Below are positions 8,443-17,213 of a DNA stretch of 64,000 bases, one piece after another; position 1 is the first letter of the stretch; the number at the start of each line of letters is the position of its first letter. The notes under the pieces were generated by a model, which saw only the letters and a program-made list of their open reading frames with translations, did not search any database and was not told where the DNA came from. The position numbers were made by a program, and so were the translations under genes. Source of the DNA: Streptomyces atratus (lineage in GTDB: Bacteria; Actinomycetota; Actinomycetes; Streptomycetales; Streptomycetaceae); the NCBI RefSeq assembly GCF_900119365.1, contig NZ_FPJO01000019.1:62001-126000 (forward strand). Reading direction: 5' to 3'.

Positions 8443-8712
8443 CCCTGGTCGCGAGAAGCGGTGTGTCCGCCCCGGCTGCCCCGTGTCCTGGACTTCCTCG
8501 ATCGACGCAGAGTCGGGGAGCGGGAGCAAAATGAATCCCTGCCCCTGCCCCCCGCCCTCTACTCCTCTTCGCTCCAGTTGGTTGCGCGCTCAAGCAGGTG
8601 GTCGGGCGGCCATCGAACAAGCAGTGGCGTGCGTCACATCGACCTCATGTCACGAACGGGGCGGCAGCTTCCATCTGGTGGTCGTCAACGGCGACCGGAA
8701 GAGGGCGAAGCG

Positions 8713-9921
8713 ATGAGTACACAGCACGGAGCAGGCAGGGCAGCCACCCACCGCGTCCTGATCCTGGGGGCGGGTTACGCGGGCATGTCCGCGGCGATCC
8801 AGCTCGCAGCACGGGTCAAGCAGCGCGAAGACGTGCAGGTGGTCCTGGTGAACGCGCAGGAGCGGTTCACCGAGCGGCTGCGGCTGCACATGACGGCGAC
8901 CGGGCAGCAGCTCGCCCAGCTGAGCATCCCGGAGCTGCTGGAAGGCACGGGCGCGCGGTTCGTGCGCGGCTGGGTGACAGCGGTGGACGCGGACGCGAAG
9001 ACCGTGCGGATCGACGACGACCGGGTGCTGCATTACGACACGCTGGTGTACGGACTGGGCAGCGTGGCCGACACGGCGGCCGTGCCGGGCGTCGAGGACC
9101 GCGCGCACACCCTGACCGGCGCCCAGGACGCCGAGGTGCTCGCCGACCGGCTCGCGCGGCTCGGCAGCGGCACGGTCGTGGTTGCCGGCAGCGGGCTGAC
9201 CGGCGTCGAGTCGGCCGCGGAGATCGCGGAGCGGCACCCGGAACTGGACGTCGTCCTGTTGGGCCGGGACGAGCCCGGTGCGGCCATGAACCCGAAGGCC
9301 GGGGCGTATCTGCGGGCCGCTCTCGACCGGCTGGGCGTGACGGTGCGCAGCGGGGTCGAGGTGGTGAAGGTGCTGCCCGACGCGGTTGAGCTGGCCGGCG
9401 GCGAGAGCATCGCAGCCGGTGCCGTCCTGTGGACCAGCGGTACGCGGACCTCGCCGCTGGCGGCCGCCGCCGGCCTGGCCGTCGACGAGCGCGGCCGCAT
9501 CGTCACCGACCCCGCGCTGCGGTCGGTGTCGCACCCGGAGGTGTACGCGGTGGGCGACGCGGCCGCGATCCGCCAGGGCTACGGCGTCATGCACGGCACC
9601 TGCCAGGGCGGTATGCCGACCGGTGTGCACGCCGCGGTGTCGATCGTCCGTGCGCTGAAGGGCAGGCAGCCCAAGCCGTTCCGCTTCGGTTACTACCACA
9701 CGCCGGTGAGCCTGGGACGGCACGACGCGGTCGTGCAGTTCACCCGCCCCGACGACAGCCCGCGACGCATTCATCTGACCGGCCGTATGGCGGCCCGGTA
9801 TAAGGAGACGGTGACCGCCTCGCCCTGGCCGACTTACGGCCGCATGAAGAAGATGCCCGCTTCGGGCGCGTTCTGGCCGCGCGGCGGCCGCTTCACCCGC
9901 GGCGCCAAGGGGGCCGAGTGA
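8713..9921 (+). CDS. NAD(P)/FAD-dependent oxidoreductase, NDH-2-like (ECF41-associated)
   Basis: 402-aa flavoprotein with two Rossmann motifs: ILGAGYAGMSAA at the N-terminus for FAD, and VVVAGSGLTGVESAAEIAE near residue 155 for NAD(P)H. The FAD-closing motif VYAVGDAAA is near residue 280. It resembles type II NADH dehydrogenases and related pyridine-nucleotide disulfide oxidoreductases without the CxxxxC pair. There is no membrane segment. Its TGA overlaps the GTG of the following ECF41 sigma gene, so the two are co-translated. In ECF41 systems the linked gene is typically an oxidoreductase, carboxymuconolactone decarboxylase or epimerase, and this fits. RBS GAGGG/GAAG just upstream of the ATG. 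Confidence 0.9.
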   Translation: MSTQHGAGRAATHRVLILGAGYAGMSAAIQLAARVKQREDVQVVLVNAQERFTERLRLHMTATGQQLAQLSIPELLEGTGARFVRGWVTAVDADAKTVRIDDDRVLHYDTLVYGLGSVADTAAVPGVEDRAHTLTGAQDAEVLADRLARLGSGTVVVAGSGLTGVESAAEIAERHPELDVVLLGRDEPGAAMNPKAGAYLRAALDRLGVTVRSGVEVVKVLPDAVELAGGESIAAGAVLWTSGTRTSPLAAAAGLAVDERGRIVTDPALRSVSHPEVYAVGDAAAIRQGYGVMHGTCQGGMPTGVHAAVSIVRALKGRQPKPFRFGYYHTPVSLGRHDAVVQFTRPDDSPRRIHLTGRMAARYKETVTASPWPTYGRMKKMPASGAFWPRGGRFTRGAKGAE

Positions 9922-10841
9922 GCGCCGACCAGCAGGTCTTCCACGAGCACCGCAATCTGCTGTTCTCCGTGGCCTACCGTGTCCTCGGCTCCGCGGCCGA
10001 CGCCGAGGACGCGGTACAGGACGCCTGGATCAAGTGGTCGGCCGCCGACCGCTCCCAAGTCGCCGACCCCAAGGCGTACCTGGCACGGATCGTGTCCAAC
10101 CTCGCGCTGGAACGGCTGCGTTCCACCCGGCACAAGCGCGAGACCTACATCGGCCCGTGGCTGCCCGAGCCCATCCTCACCAGCGGCGACACCGTCGGCA
10201 CCGCCGATACCGCCGACACGGTCACGGATGCCGAGTCGGTGTCGATGGCCATGCTGGTGGTGCTGGAGACACTGAGCCCGCTGGAGCGCGCGGTGTTCGT
10301 GCTGAAGGAGGTCTTCGGCTTCAGCCACGCCGAGATCGCGGAGGCGGTGGAACGCTCCGAGGCCGCGGTACGACAGGCCGCGCACCGCGCGCGTGAGCAC
10401 GTACAGGCCCGGCGGCCCCGCTTCACCGCCGACCGCTCACGGCAGCGCGAGGTCACCGAGCAGTTCTTCGCCGCCGCGACCGGCGGGGACATCAACACCC
10501 TCATGGAGCTGCTGTCCCCGGACGTCACCCTGTGGACCGACGGCGGCGGCAAGGTCCGCCAGGCGCTGCGTCCGGTCGTGGGCGCGCAGACGGTGGCCTC
10601 CTGGTTCGCAGCCATCGGCACGGTCACCTACCAGGGCGTCGAGCCCGCCGACATGCGCGCCGAGCTCGTCGAGATCAACGGAGGCCCGGGCATCCTCTTC
10701 AGCGCCCCGGACCGCGTGATCGCCACCGTCACCTTCGGCTTCGACTCCGACGGCCGCATCACCACCATCCACAACGTGGCCAACCCGGACAAGCTCCGGG
10801 CCGTCGCGGACGGCACGGCTCACGACGTGCGGAGGCGGTGA
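9918..10841 (+). CDS. ECF41-type RNA polymerase sigma factor with C-terminal SnoaL-like domain
   Basis: 307-aa sigma-70 of the extracytoplasmic-function class. Region 2 holds DAEDAVQDAWIKW and region 4 LSPLERAVFVLKEVFG / HAEIAEAVERSEAAVRQAAHRA. ECF41 hallmarks are all present: WLPEP in the inter-domain linker (residues 81-85), DGGGK in the fused SnoaL/NTF2-like domain, and NPDKL at about residue 289. In this family the C-terminal extension modulates activity in place of an anti-sigma factor. It is coupled to the upstream oxidoreductase by a GTGA overlap, and the sigma factor usually controls that gene. I could not find a well-spaced ECF41 promoter upstream of 8713. Confidence 0.93.
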   Translation: MSADQQVFHEHRNLLFSVAYRVLGSAADAEDAVQDAWIKWSAADRSQVADPKAYLARIVSNLALERLRSTRHKRETYIGPWLPEPILTSGDTVGTADTADTVTDAESVSMAMLVVLETLSPLERAVFVLKEVFGFSHAEIAEAVERSEAAVRQAAHRAREHVQARRPRFTADRSRQREVTEQFFAAATGGDINTLMELLSPDVTLWTDGGGKVRQALRPVVGAQTVASWFAAIGTVTYQGVEPADMRAELVEINGGPGILFSAPDRVIATVTFGFDSDGRITTIHNVANPDKLRAVADGTAHDVRRR

Positions 10842-10858
10842 GCCCTGGTGCCGCGCCC

Positions 10859-11608
10859 TCATTGCTTCGGCGGGTTGAGCTTGCGGAAGTACGTCCAGCT
10901 GGTCTCGTTCGGCTCGCTCCACTGCTCCGGGGCCCGGGCGAACTCCGGTCGGTGGTCGGCGATGTGGGCACGGGTGCGCTCGGGGACCTCGGTGTACGAG
11001 CCGAGCTTGCGGCCCCGGCAGTGGAAGGTGAGGCCGCCGGGGGCCTGGCCGCGGGCCATCCACGGGAGCCACGGGGACATCCGGGTCCACGACATGGTGG
11101 CCGGGACGCCGGGAGCCGGGCCGGCCAGGTCGGAGCGGTCGGCGAAGAACTGGAACAGCTCCAGAGCCTTGTACGTGTCGCCGGCCGAGTGGACGGGGTA
11201 CTGGGCCACCGGCAGCGGCGAGGGGTAGGCGAGCGGGATCTCCAGGCTGAAGCAGACCTGTCCGCCGAGCTCGGTCGTCGGGATCGGGAAGGGGCGCCAC
11301 TTCTGGTTCGCCGGGTCGTTCCAGACGTGCACCACCGGCAGGTCCTGCCAGGTCTCCAGGATCTCGCGGGTGACGGGGTCCAGGTAGAAGGCGGCCTCGC
11401 GAGTGAGCAGTTGGTAGGCGTCCGGGCCGGCTTCGGCGTCCTGGACCAGGCGGGCGACGTTGAGCCCTTCGAAGCCGAAAACGCGCTGGTAGGGCTCGTC
11501 CGGGGCCCAGGAGTAGACGTCTCCGGACCACCAGTACGTGACCTCCTCGCCGTCGAGCGAGGCGCGGGTGCGGGCGAAGGACCGGAGCAGCTCTGCGGGA
11601 GTCGTCAT
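10859..11608 (-). CDS. DUF1838 family protein
   Basis: 249-aa protein that matches what I remember of DUF1838: GEEVTYWWSGDVYSW, FGFEGLNVARLV, a central YLDPVTREILETW and a C-terminal PERTRAHIADHRPEF. These proteins appear in actinobacteria and fungi; the function is unknown. No signal peptide with the start MTTPAELL; an upstream in-frame extension to 11815 is rejected as low-complexity. It converges on the ECF41 sigma gene with 17 bp between the stops and diverges from the deacetylase gene. Confidence 0.75.
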   Translation of the reverse strand: MTTPAELLRSFARTRASLDGEEVTYWWSGDVYSWAPDEPYQRVFGFEGLNVARLVQDAEAGPDAYQLLTREAAFYLDPVTREILETWQDLPVVHVWNDPANQKWRPFPIPTTELGGQVCFSLEIPLAYPSPLPVAQYPVHSAGDTYKALELFQFFADRSDLAGPAPGVPATMSWTRMSPWLPWMARGQAPGGLTFHCRGRKLGSYTEVPERTRAHIADHRPEFARAPEQWSEPNETSWTYFRKLNPPKQ

Positions 11609-11808
11609 ATGGACCACTCTGCGCGGCCACCGCCCTCGCCGGCACCCTTTCGAGGCTGTTGCACCCCTCATCTGTCGCGGGGCTCCGGGGTTTGTCGCCG
11701 GCCCCCTGCGGATTTGTCTGCGATCGGTAACAGGGGGATCCCGTACGAGCGTTCGTATGTCTTGATGGGGGCAGGGCATCGGCGGAGACAGCAAAGGGGT
11801 GGGCGGAC

Positions 11809-12591
11809 ATGGCAAAGCACAAGGGAAGGGGATGGCACAGCCGGCTTCTCGGGGCGGCGCTCGGGGTGACAGCGGTGGCCGCTGCCGCCTCTGTGTGGAC
11901 CGCGCAGGCCGACACCGCCGGAGCGCGGCAGCCGCAAGCGCGTGTCTCGACGCCGGACGCCCCGCATCAGGACCGGAACGTGACCAAGGTGGCGGCGGAC
12001 ATCGCGCACGCCTCGGACCGCGGCGCCCGGGGCGTCAACATCACCATCGACGACGGACCGGACCCGGTCTGGACGCCGCAGGTGCTGCAACTGCTCAAGG
12101 ACAACGGTGTGAAGGCCACGTTCTGCATGGTGGGAACGCAGGCCCAGGCACACCCGGACCTGGTCAAAGAGGTCGTGGCGGCCGGGCACCGGCTGTGCGA
12201 CCACACGGTCTCGCACGACACCGCCATGGACGGCAAGTCCGAGGCATACCAGTCCCAGCAGATCCTGGATGCCGAACGCATGATCACCAAGGCGTCCGGA
12301 GGCGTCCGGCCGCAGTACTACCGGGCCCCGGGCGGTGCCTTCACCCCGTACAGCCGGCAGCTCGCCGCGTCCCGGGGGATGCGACCGCTGGGCTGGAACG
12401 TCGACTCCAAGGACTTCGAGCGTCCCGGGGCGGACACCATGGTCGCCACCGTCAAGAGGGAGATCTCCAACGGGCCGACCGTCCTCTTCCACGACGCGGG
12501 AGGAGACCGCTCCCAGACCGTGGCCGCTCTGCGCGAGATCCTGCCCTGGCTGAGGCAGCAGGGGTACTCCTTCGGCTTCCCCGTACGGTGA
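11809..12591 (+). CDS. Secreted polysaccharide deacetylase (NodB homology domain)
   Basis: 260-aa secreted carbohydrate esterase family 4 enzyme. A Sec signal (basic start, LLGAALGVTAVAAAASVW, cleavage near AQA-DT) precedes the NodB domain. Motif 1 is TIDDGPD (residues ~79-85), motif 2 DHTVSH with metal ligands His132 and His136, motif 3 RAPGG, motif 4 VDSKDF, motif 5 LFHDAGG. The metal-binding Asp-His-His triad is complete, so it should N-deacetylate chitin-like or peptidoglycan sugars outside the cell. It has its own upstream region shared divergently with the DUF1838 gene. Confidence 0.92.
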   Translation: MAKHKGRGWHSRLLGAALGVTAVAAAASVWTAQADTAGARQPQARVSTPDAPHQDRNVTKVAADIAHASDRGARGVNITIDDGPDPVWTPQVLQLLKDNGVKATFCMVGTQAQAHPDLVKEVVAAGHRLCDHTVSHDTAMDGKSEAYQSQQILDAERMITKASGGVRPQYYRAPGGAFTPYSRQLAASRGMRPLGWNVDSKDFERPGADTMVATVKREISNGPTVLFHDAGGDRSQTVAALREILPWLRQQGYSFGFPVR

Positions 12592-12778
12592 GTGAGGCCC
12601 GCCCGCACCGACAGGTGATCGAGAGCGGCTGGACGGCCACGCTCTGGTCCGCGCCATCGATCCCCGCGACATTTCCCGGGACGCGCTGCGCAACCGTGCA
12701 GGGGTGAATCCTTTGGCGGTGGTCGCGCCTCTCAACCATGTGCGGACACAAGGTCGGCACGGGAACCGGAGGTTTGTC

Positions 12779-12868
12779 GTGATCATTGGTGCCGTCATCG
12801 TCGCGGCTGTACTGATCTGTGCGTGTGCTGTCGTCGTACGGCGTCGGCGGGGGCGATCGCATGGCTGA
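12779..12868 (+). CDS. 29-aa membrane peptide upstream of and overlapping an ECF sigma gene
   Basis: A GTG start five bases after GGAGG opens a 29-codon frame: MIIGAVIVAAVLICACAVVV, then RRRRGRSHG and TGA. That is one hydrophobic helix (with two Cys) followed by a cluster of Arg, i.e. a small single-span protein with a cytosolic basic tail. The stop (12866-12868) lies 5 bp past the ATG of the sigma gene (12861), so translation would be coupled. A strong RBS, a clean helix and the overlap argue for a real gene, but there is no homology evidence. Confidence 0.6.
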   Translation: MIIGAVIVAAVLICACAVVVRRRRGRSHG

Positions 12869-13421
12869 CTTCACATGGCCCGGCGAACAGCTGATCGCCG
12901 CGGCCCAGGAGGGCGACGTCGAGGCCGCAGCCGCTCTGGTATCGGGCTCGCACCCGCATGTGCAGCGGTTCGCACACTCCTTGTGCGCCTCTCCCCAGGA
13001 CGCCGAGGACGCCGCACAGGAAGCGCTGATCATCCTGTACCGCAAGATCGGAATGCTGCGGGCCTCCGGTGCGTTGGCGTCGTGGATGTTCCGCATCGTG
13101 CGCAACGAGTGCCTGCGACGGGCGCGGCTGATGCTGCGCAGCCACGGACCGGTGCCGGACATCGTCATGCCGTCGTTCGAGGACGAGGTGTTGCAGCGCC
13201 TGGAAGCAAGCCGGGTGGCGACGGCGATCGCCGCTCTGCCCGCCGACCAACGACGTGTGCTGATCATGCGGGACATCCAGGGCCACAGCGGGCGGATGGT
13301 CGCCGATGCGCTCGGTCTCAGCACTGCCGCAATGAAGTCGAGGCTGCACCGCGCCCGCACAGAGGTTCGCCGGACACTGCAGGGAATGCCTGATCCGCTC
13401 CCGGGAGCCGGCCATGACTGA
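12861..13421 (+). CDS. ECF RNA polymerase sigma factor
   Basis: 186-aa sigma factor. Region 2 contains SPQDAEDAAQEALIILY and WMFRIVRNECL; region 4 contains LPADQRRVLIMRDIQGHSGRMVADALGLSTAAMKSRLHRAR, the helix-turn-helix for the -35 element. The start MADFTWPG was chosen because GGGGGCG precedes it. No ordinary anti-sigma factor is adjacent. Instead the gene overlaps an upstream 29-aa membrane peptide and a downstream membrane protein with clustered cysteines (start 13414, 8-bp overlap). Either small protein could be the regulator. Signal and regulon are unknown. Confidence 0.9.
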   Translation: MADFTWPGEQLIAAAQEGDVEAAAALVSGSHPHVQRFAHSLCASPQDAEDAAQEALIILYRKIGMLRASGALASWMFRIVRNECLRRARLMLRSHGPVPDIVMPSFEDEVLQRLEASRVATAIAALPADQRRVLIMRDIQGHSGRMVADALGLSTAAMKSRLHRARTEVRRTLQGMPDPLPGAGHD

Positions 13422-13737
13422 CCGCCAGAACTTCGCCAGCGCCTCGCTGCCCCGGCACTTGGCGCGCGGCGCGCTGGGATTCGGAGCCTTGGCCGCTTCG
13501 GTCCTGCTGATTCCGGCAGTCGGGCCGGCCGGCCTCCTGCTCGCACCACTGGGTCTGCTCGCACTGCGCGGGTGCCCCACGTGCTGGACGATCGGGCTGC
13601 TGCAGACCATCTCGAAGGGCCGGCTGCAGCGTTCGTGCGTGGACGGTCGCTGCGAACTGTCCGTCGACCGGAACGTCCGGTCGCACGGGGACGGCGCCGG
13701 ACAGCCCCGGGCATCAGGACCGCACAGCGTCCCATAG
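13414..13737 (+). CDS. Small membrane protein with CPTC and CVDGRC motifs, possible sigma regulator
   Basis: 107-aa protein. After a short polar N-terminus there is a long hydrophobic segment (LGFGALAASVLLIPAV / GLLLAPLGLLAL), probably two helices, then RGCPTCWTIGL and RSCVDGRCEL. It loosely resembles YgaP/DUF2892-type membrane proteins (GCP in the turn). The CxxC plus CxxxxC pattern could bind zinc or iron or sense redox. It overlaps the ECF sigma stop by 8 bp, so the genes are co-translated, and a control role over the sigma factor is the natural guess, unproven. Confidence 0.7.
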   Translation: MTDRQNFASASLPRHLARGALGFGALAASVLLIPAVGPAGLLLAPLGLLALRGCPTCWTIGLLQTISKGRLQRSCVDGRCELSVDRNVRSHGDGAGQPRASGPHSVP

Positions 13738-13824
13738 CGCGAAACCACCGCGCCGGGCGGAAGTCGCCCGTGGTTCGTTCGCCGGGCAGCGGTGGCCGGG
13801 GTGTCTTGGGCATGCGGCATGGAA

Positions 13825-13856
13825 CGGGCCCGGACGAATCACATCGTCCGGGCCCG
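13825..13856. terminator. Bidirectional terminator
   Basis: Perfect 13-bp arms CGGGCCCGGACGA / TCGTCCGGGCCCG with a 6-base loop lie between the convergent ECF operon and the FG-GAP gene. No T-tract, as is common in Streptomyces. Confidence 0.85.
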
Positions 13857-13878
13857 CGGGGCAGTGGCAAAGGCCGGC

Positions 13879-16800
13879 TCAGAACAGGCCCTTGTACCCC
13901 TGCCAACCGGTGGCGATCTTCGTACGGCCGCCGAAGGAGCCCTTGCCGTTGCCGTTGTTGCGCCAGACGGTGCCGGAGGTGTCGCGGGAGACGATGTCGG
14001 CTCTGCCGTCGCCGGTGATGTCGTCGACGCCCACGATCACGTTGTACGACGAGCCCCAGTTGTCGAAGACCTTCACGCGGCTCTTGAACTTGCCGGTCGC
14101 GGTGCCGTCGTAGCGCCACAGCTCGTTCGACCTGTCCTGCACCAGCAGGTCGCCGTAACCGTCGCCGTTGAGGTCACCCGCGCCCAGGACCTTCTTGTAA
14201 CTCGTCCACTTGGACGCGATCTTCACCTTGGCGGAGAGCTTGCCCGTGCTCGTCGCCTTGTAGAGGTAGACGTCGCCGGTCGAGGACTGGCGGGCGATCA
14301 GGTCGGCCCGGCCGTCACCGCTGATGTCCCCGGGCGAGGTCAGCACGTCGTACTGGTTCCAGCCCGTGCCCAGCGAGGTGTACGCGGTGGAAGGCGTCAC
14401 CGCCGCCCCGCACGCGGGCCGGTAGGCGCGCAGCGTGCCGCTGCTGAACCGGACGAGTACGTCGTTGCACCGGTCACCGCTCAGGTCGCCGAAGGGCACC
14501 GCCTTCACCGTGGTCGGCCACCCGGAGCCCGTTCGCTTCCCGGTGAACGTTCCCTTCCCCGTCCCGTACTGGTACGTCAGCCCGCCCGAGCCGTTCAGCG
14601 TCATCAGCTCGCCGAAGCCGTCCGATCCGACGAAGTCGCGGCGGGCCGCGGCGGCTCCGGTGACCTTGACCGTGCCCGTCTTCGTCAGCGCCGCGCCCTG
14701 CCCGTCCGCGGGGCTGACGGTCAGCTTCCAGGTGTAGGCGCCGTTGGGCACCAGCCGGCCGGAGCCGTCCTTGCCGTTCCAGGCCGGCGTCACCACACCG
14801 CGTGCCAGGCCGCCGGAGAGCGTGCGCACGGCCGTACCGGCTCGGTTGTCGATCACGAGCTTCCAGGAGGCCGCGGGCTTGTTCAGCCACCACTTCGGGC
14901 TCCACTGCGCGGCGCCGCCCTTGACGTCCACCGAGGCGGCGACGGTGGCGTCGCGCTGGACGAGGGCGGAGACGGGGACATCGCTGGAGGTCAGACGGAT
15001 GGTGTTGTCGGAGCGGAGCTGCGCGATCACGCCGGTGTACGGGTCGACGTCCCAGTCGTTCCCCTCGAACTTCCCGGCGGTGTGCGACACGGGCGTCCCG
15101 CTGCGGACATCGATCACCTTCAGCCGGCCGGCCTCGACCGTCGCGACGAAGCCGTCGCCGAGCTGCGCCTGCTCCCAGCCGGAGCCGGAGACGAGGGTCA
15201 GGTTCCGCTTGGTGACGGTGTCGTAGACGCCCTGGCCCTCCGAGTTGAGCACGCAGTTCCACAGCAGCCACCGACCGACCGCCTGGAAGTCGTTCAGCAG
15301 GCAGCCGCGCCCGAACCACACCGGCTCGCCCTGCTGCCCGGTCAGCAGGTCGACGGGGACCACGGTGTCGTTGCCGGATGCCACCCACGCGGTGGTGCCC
15401 CACATCGCCCGCACGGTCTTCGTTGTCGTGTACACCGTGCGCCCGGTGTCGAGGTCGACGATCCGGGTCTCCGCCGCGCCGGTGCTGTCGTACGGCCTGG
15501 TCAGGGCGGCGAAGCGGCCGGTGGCGGCGGTCGCGGTCCGGTAGCTGCGGGAGCTGTCGATCCGGGTGCCGGGCAGCGACCGGTCGGCCCCGAGGAGCCG
15601 GGGCTGCTGAGCGGCGCTCGTGCCGGAGCCGGAGATGACCGTCCGGCCGTCGCCGGTGTCGATGAGACGCGGACGGCCCTCCGAGTAGTCCTCCAGCGCG
15701 ATACGGCCTCGGGTGGTGCGCACCCCCGCCGTGGGGGAGTCGGCCACGCCGGTCTCCCGGGTGTGGAGATACGACCAGTCACCCACGGGGTCCCGCTCCA
15801 CGGTGGTCAACCGCCCCTGGGCGAGGGTCAGGTGAGAGACCGTGTGGGCGGTCCGCCGGGGGTACGCGTCCGCGAGCCTGCGCACGGTGACCCCGCCGCC
15901 TTCGGCAGCCTCGACGAGGGAGACACCCCAGTGGTCCGTGTCCGCGCCGCCCGCGACCAGGAGCCCGCCGTCCGGAGTCGGCATGGCCTGCCGCGACGTC
16001 CTGGCCAGCAGCGTCCGCGGCGCGGAGCCGTCGAGGGGGACGGCCTCGACCCGTGAGACCGCGCGACTGGTGTCGTAGCGGCCCAGGGAGGAGTCGTACC
16101 GGGACACGATGACGGTGTCGCCGACCAGGCCCAGCACCTGCGCGATGTCGCCGACCGCTACGGTCCGCACGGCGGCGGCCGGGTCCTGGCGGGAGGCGAC
16201 GTGCAGGGTGCCGTCGTAGAACCACACCAGGTGGGTGGCGCTGAGCGCGACCAGGTAGTGCCACGACTGCACGGTGTACGGCAGGGCGGTGAAGCGCCCC
16301 TGCTCGACATCGAGCCACCCGGTGACTTCGTCGTCGCCCTTTCGGTACCGCACGACCTGTCCGTGCGCGTCGCCCAGCCCCGCGGCGGACCACAGGTAGA
16401 CACCGGAGGGGACGCCTTCCACCGTGCGGTCGGCGACGGAGCCGTCGGCCCGGGCGTCCAGCAGATGCCACACGGAGTCGGTACCCGGGGCTCCCGCCGT
16501 CGTGACGACCGTCGACCCGAGGGTGCTGAAGTACGAGTGTCCGTCGGGGAGCGCGACCGTACTGACCTGGCCGGACGTCATGTTCCGCAGCGTCACGGTC
16601 CGGGCGGAGTCGTCGTAGCGGGAGACGACGTCCGAGCCCGCGCCGGCACTCGTGACGCCGTACGCGTCCGTGCCCGAGGCGTCGACGACCGTGTCGACAC
16701 CGTCGTACGTCGTCCACAGCTGGCCCCGCCCGTCCTCGTACCGGAGGAACCCCGAGGGCCCCGCGCTCAGCAGGCCCGTCCGGGGAGCCATGGCCGTGGT

Positions 16801-16932
16801 GGCCGGCACGACCACCTCTCCGGTGACCGTCTCCCCATGCGCACTGCCGGCCGAGAGCGGGCCGAGCCCGAGGGCGAGCGTGAAGGAAACAGCGGTGGCG
16901 GTAGCGCCTCGTACGAGCGCACGTCTGCCCAT
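13879..16932 (-). CDS. Secreted FG-GAP/VCBS repeat protein
   Basis: 1017-aa exported protein. The start MGRRALVRG has GGAGAGG upstream and opens a signal peptide ending near AGSAHG. The first ~600 residues are repetitive beta-propeller-like strands. A FlgD-like Ig domain follows (WKLVIDNRAGTAVRTL, then WNGKDGSGRLVPNGAYTW). The C-terminal third holds four FG-GAP repeats with calcium loops DLSGDRCND, DISGDGRAD, DLNGDGYGD and DITGDGRAD. Such Streptomyces proteins are probably extracellular or cell-wall-bound calcium-stabilised propellers; partner and role are unknown. Monocistronic, ending at the hairpin at 13.84 kb. Confidence 0.88.
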   Translation of the reverse strand: MGRRALVRGATATAVSFTLALGLGPLSAGSAHGETVTGEVVVPATTAMAPRTGLLSAGPSGFLRYEDGRGQLWTTYDGVDTVVDASGTDAYGVTSAGAGSDVVSRYDDSARTVTLRNMTSGQVSTVALPDGHSYFSTLGSTVVTTAGAPGTDSVWHLLDARADGSVADRTVEGVPSGVYLWSAAGLGDAHGQVVRYRKGDDEVTGWLDVEQGRFTALPYTVQSWHYLVALSATHLVWFYDGTLHVASRQDPAAAVRTVAVGDIAQVLGLVGDTVIVSRYDSSLGRYDTSRAVSRVEAVPLDGSAPRTLLARTSRQAMPTPDGGLLVAGGADTDHWGVSLVEAAEGGGVTVRRLADAYPRRTAHTVSHLTLAQGRLTTVERDPVGDWSYLHTRETGVADSPTAGVRTTRGRIALEDYSEGRPRLIDTGDGRTVISGSGTSAAQQPRLLGADRSLPGTRIDSSRSYRTATAATGRFAALTRPYDSTGAAETRIVDLDTGRTVYTTTKTVRAMWGTTAWVASGNDTVVPVDLLTGQQGEPVWFGRGCLLNDFQAVGRWLLWNCVLNSEGQGVYDTVTKRNLTLVSGSGWEQAQLGDGFVATVEAGRLKVIDVRSGTPVSHTAGKFEGNDWDVDPYTGVIAQLRSDNTIRLTSSDVPVSALVQRDATVAASVDVKGGAAQWSPKWWLNKPAASWKLVIDNRAGTAVRTLSGGLARGVVTPAWNGKDGSGRLVPNGAYTWKLTVSPADGQGAALTKTGTVKVTGAAAARRDFVGSDGFGELMTLNGSGGLTYQYGTGKGTFTGKRTGSGWPTTVKAVPFGDLSGDRCNDVLVRFSSGTLRAYRPACGAAVTPSTAYTSLGTGWNQYDVLTSPGDISGDGRADLIARQSSTGDVYLYKATSTGKLSAKVKIASKWTSYKKVLGAGDLNGDGYGDLLVQDRSNELWRYDGTATGKFKSRVKVFDNWGSSYNVIVGVDDITGDGRADIVSRDTSGTVWRNNGNGKGSFGGRTKIATGWQGYKGLF

Positions 16933-17145
16933 GCAGGACCTCTCCGGTGACGGTAGTCGAAGGCTTGGAGAGACTTGTGCGTACGCCGTTGAGCCGCAGG
17001 TCATGGACGCGCGGCACATATGACGTTTCAGACACCCCCCAGGCGAGTGGCCGGATCCTAGCACTTCACCTGTGCATGACCGGCGGGCCGACGGCATGCC
17101 GCGGGCGGTCCCCATGAGGGCGATCCGAGGCGCAACTGCTCGAAG

Positions 17146-17213
17146 TGGGCTGGTGGGTCAGAGAGGGATGATCCGGACCTGGCTGCCGCAGAGCCTGGTC
17201 ATGTCGTCGCTGA
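17146..17213 (-). pseudogene. Stray 3' end of a PIN-domain toxin gene
   Basis: This ~68-bp stretch matches 26008-26075 with only a handful of mismatches, i.e. the downstream flank and last ~15 codons of the PIN toxin gene in the tRNA-Gly island. On the reverse strand it still reads DDMTRLCGSQVRIIPL followed by a stop, compared with DDMTKLCGSQVHIIPL in the intact gene. Homology stops abruptly at ~17213, where the CBS protein sequence begins. It marks an old recombination junction. Confidence 0.75.

Noticed and set aside
8648..8686. An ECF41 promoter (TGTCAC ... CGTC) before the flavoprotein gene
   Set aside because: The boxes are ~28 bp apart, too far for a sigma-70-family promoter; not annotated.
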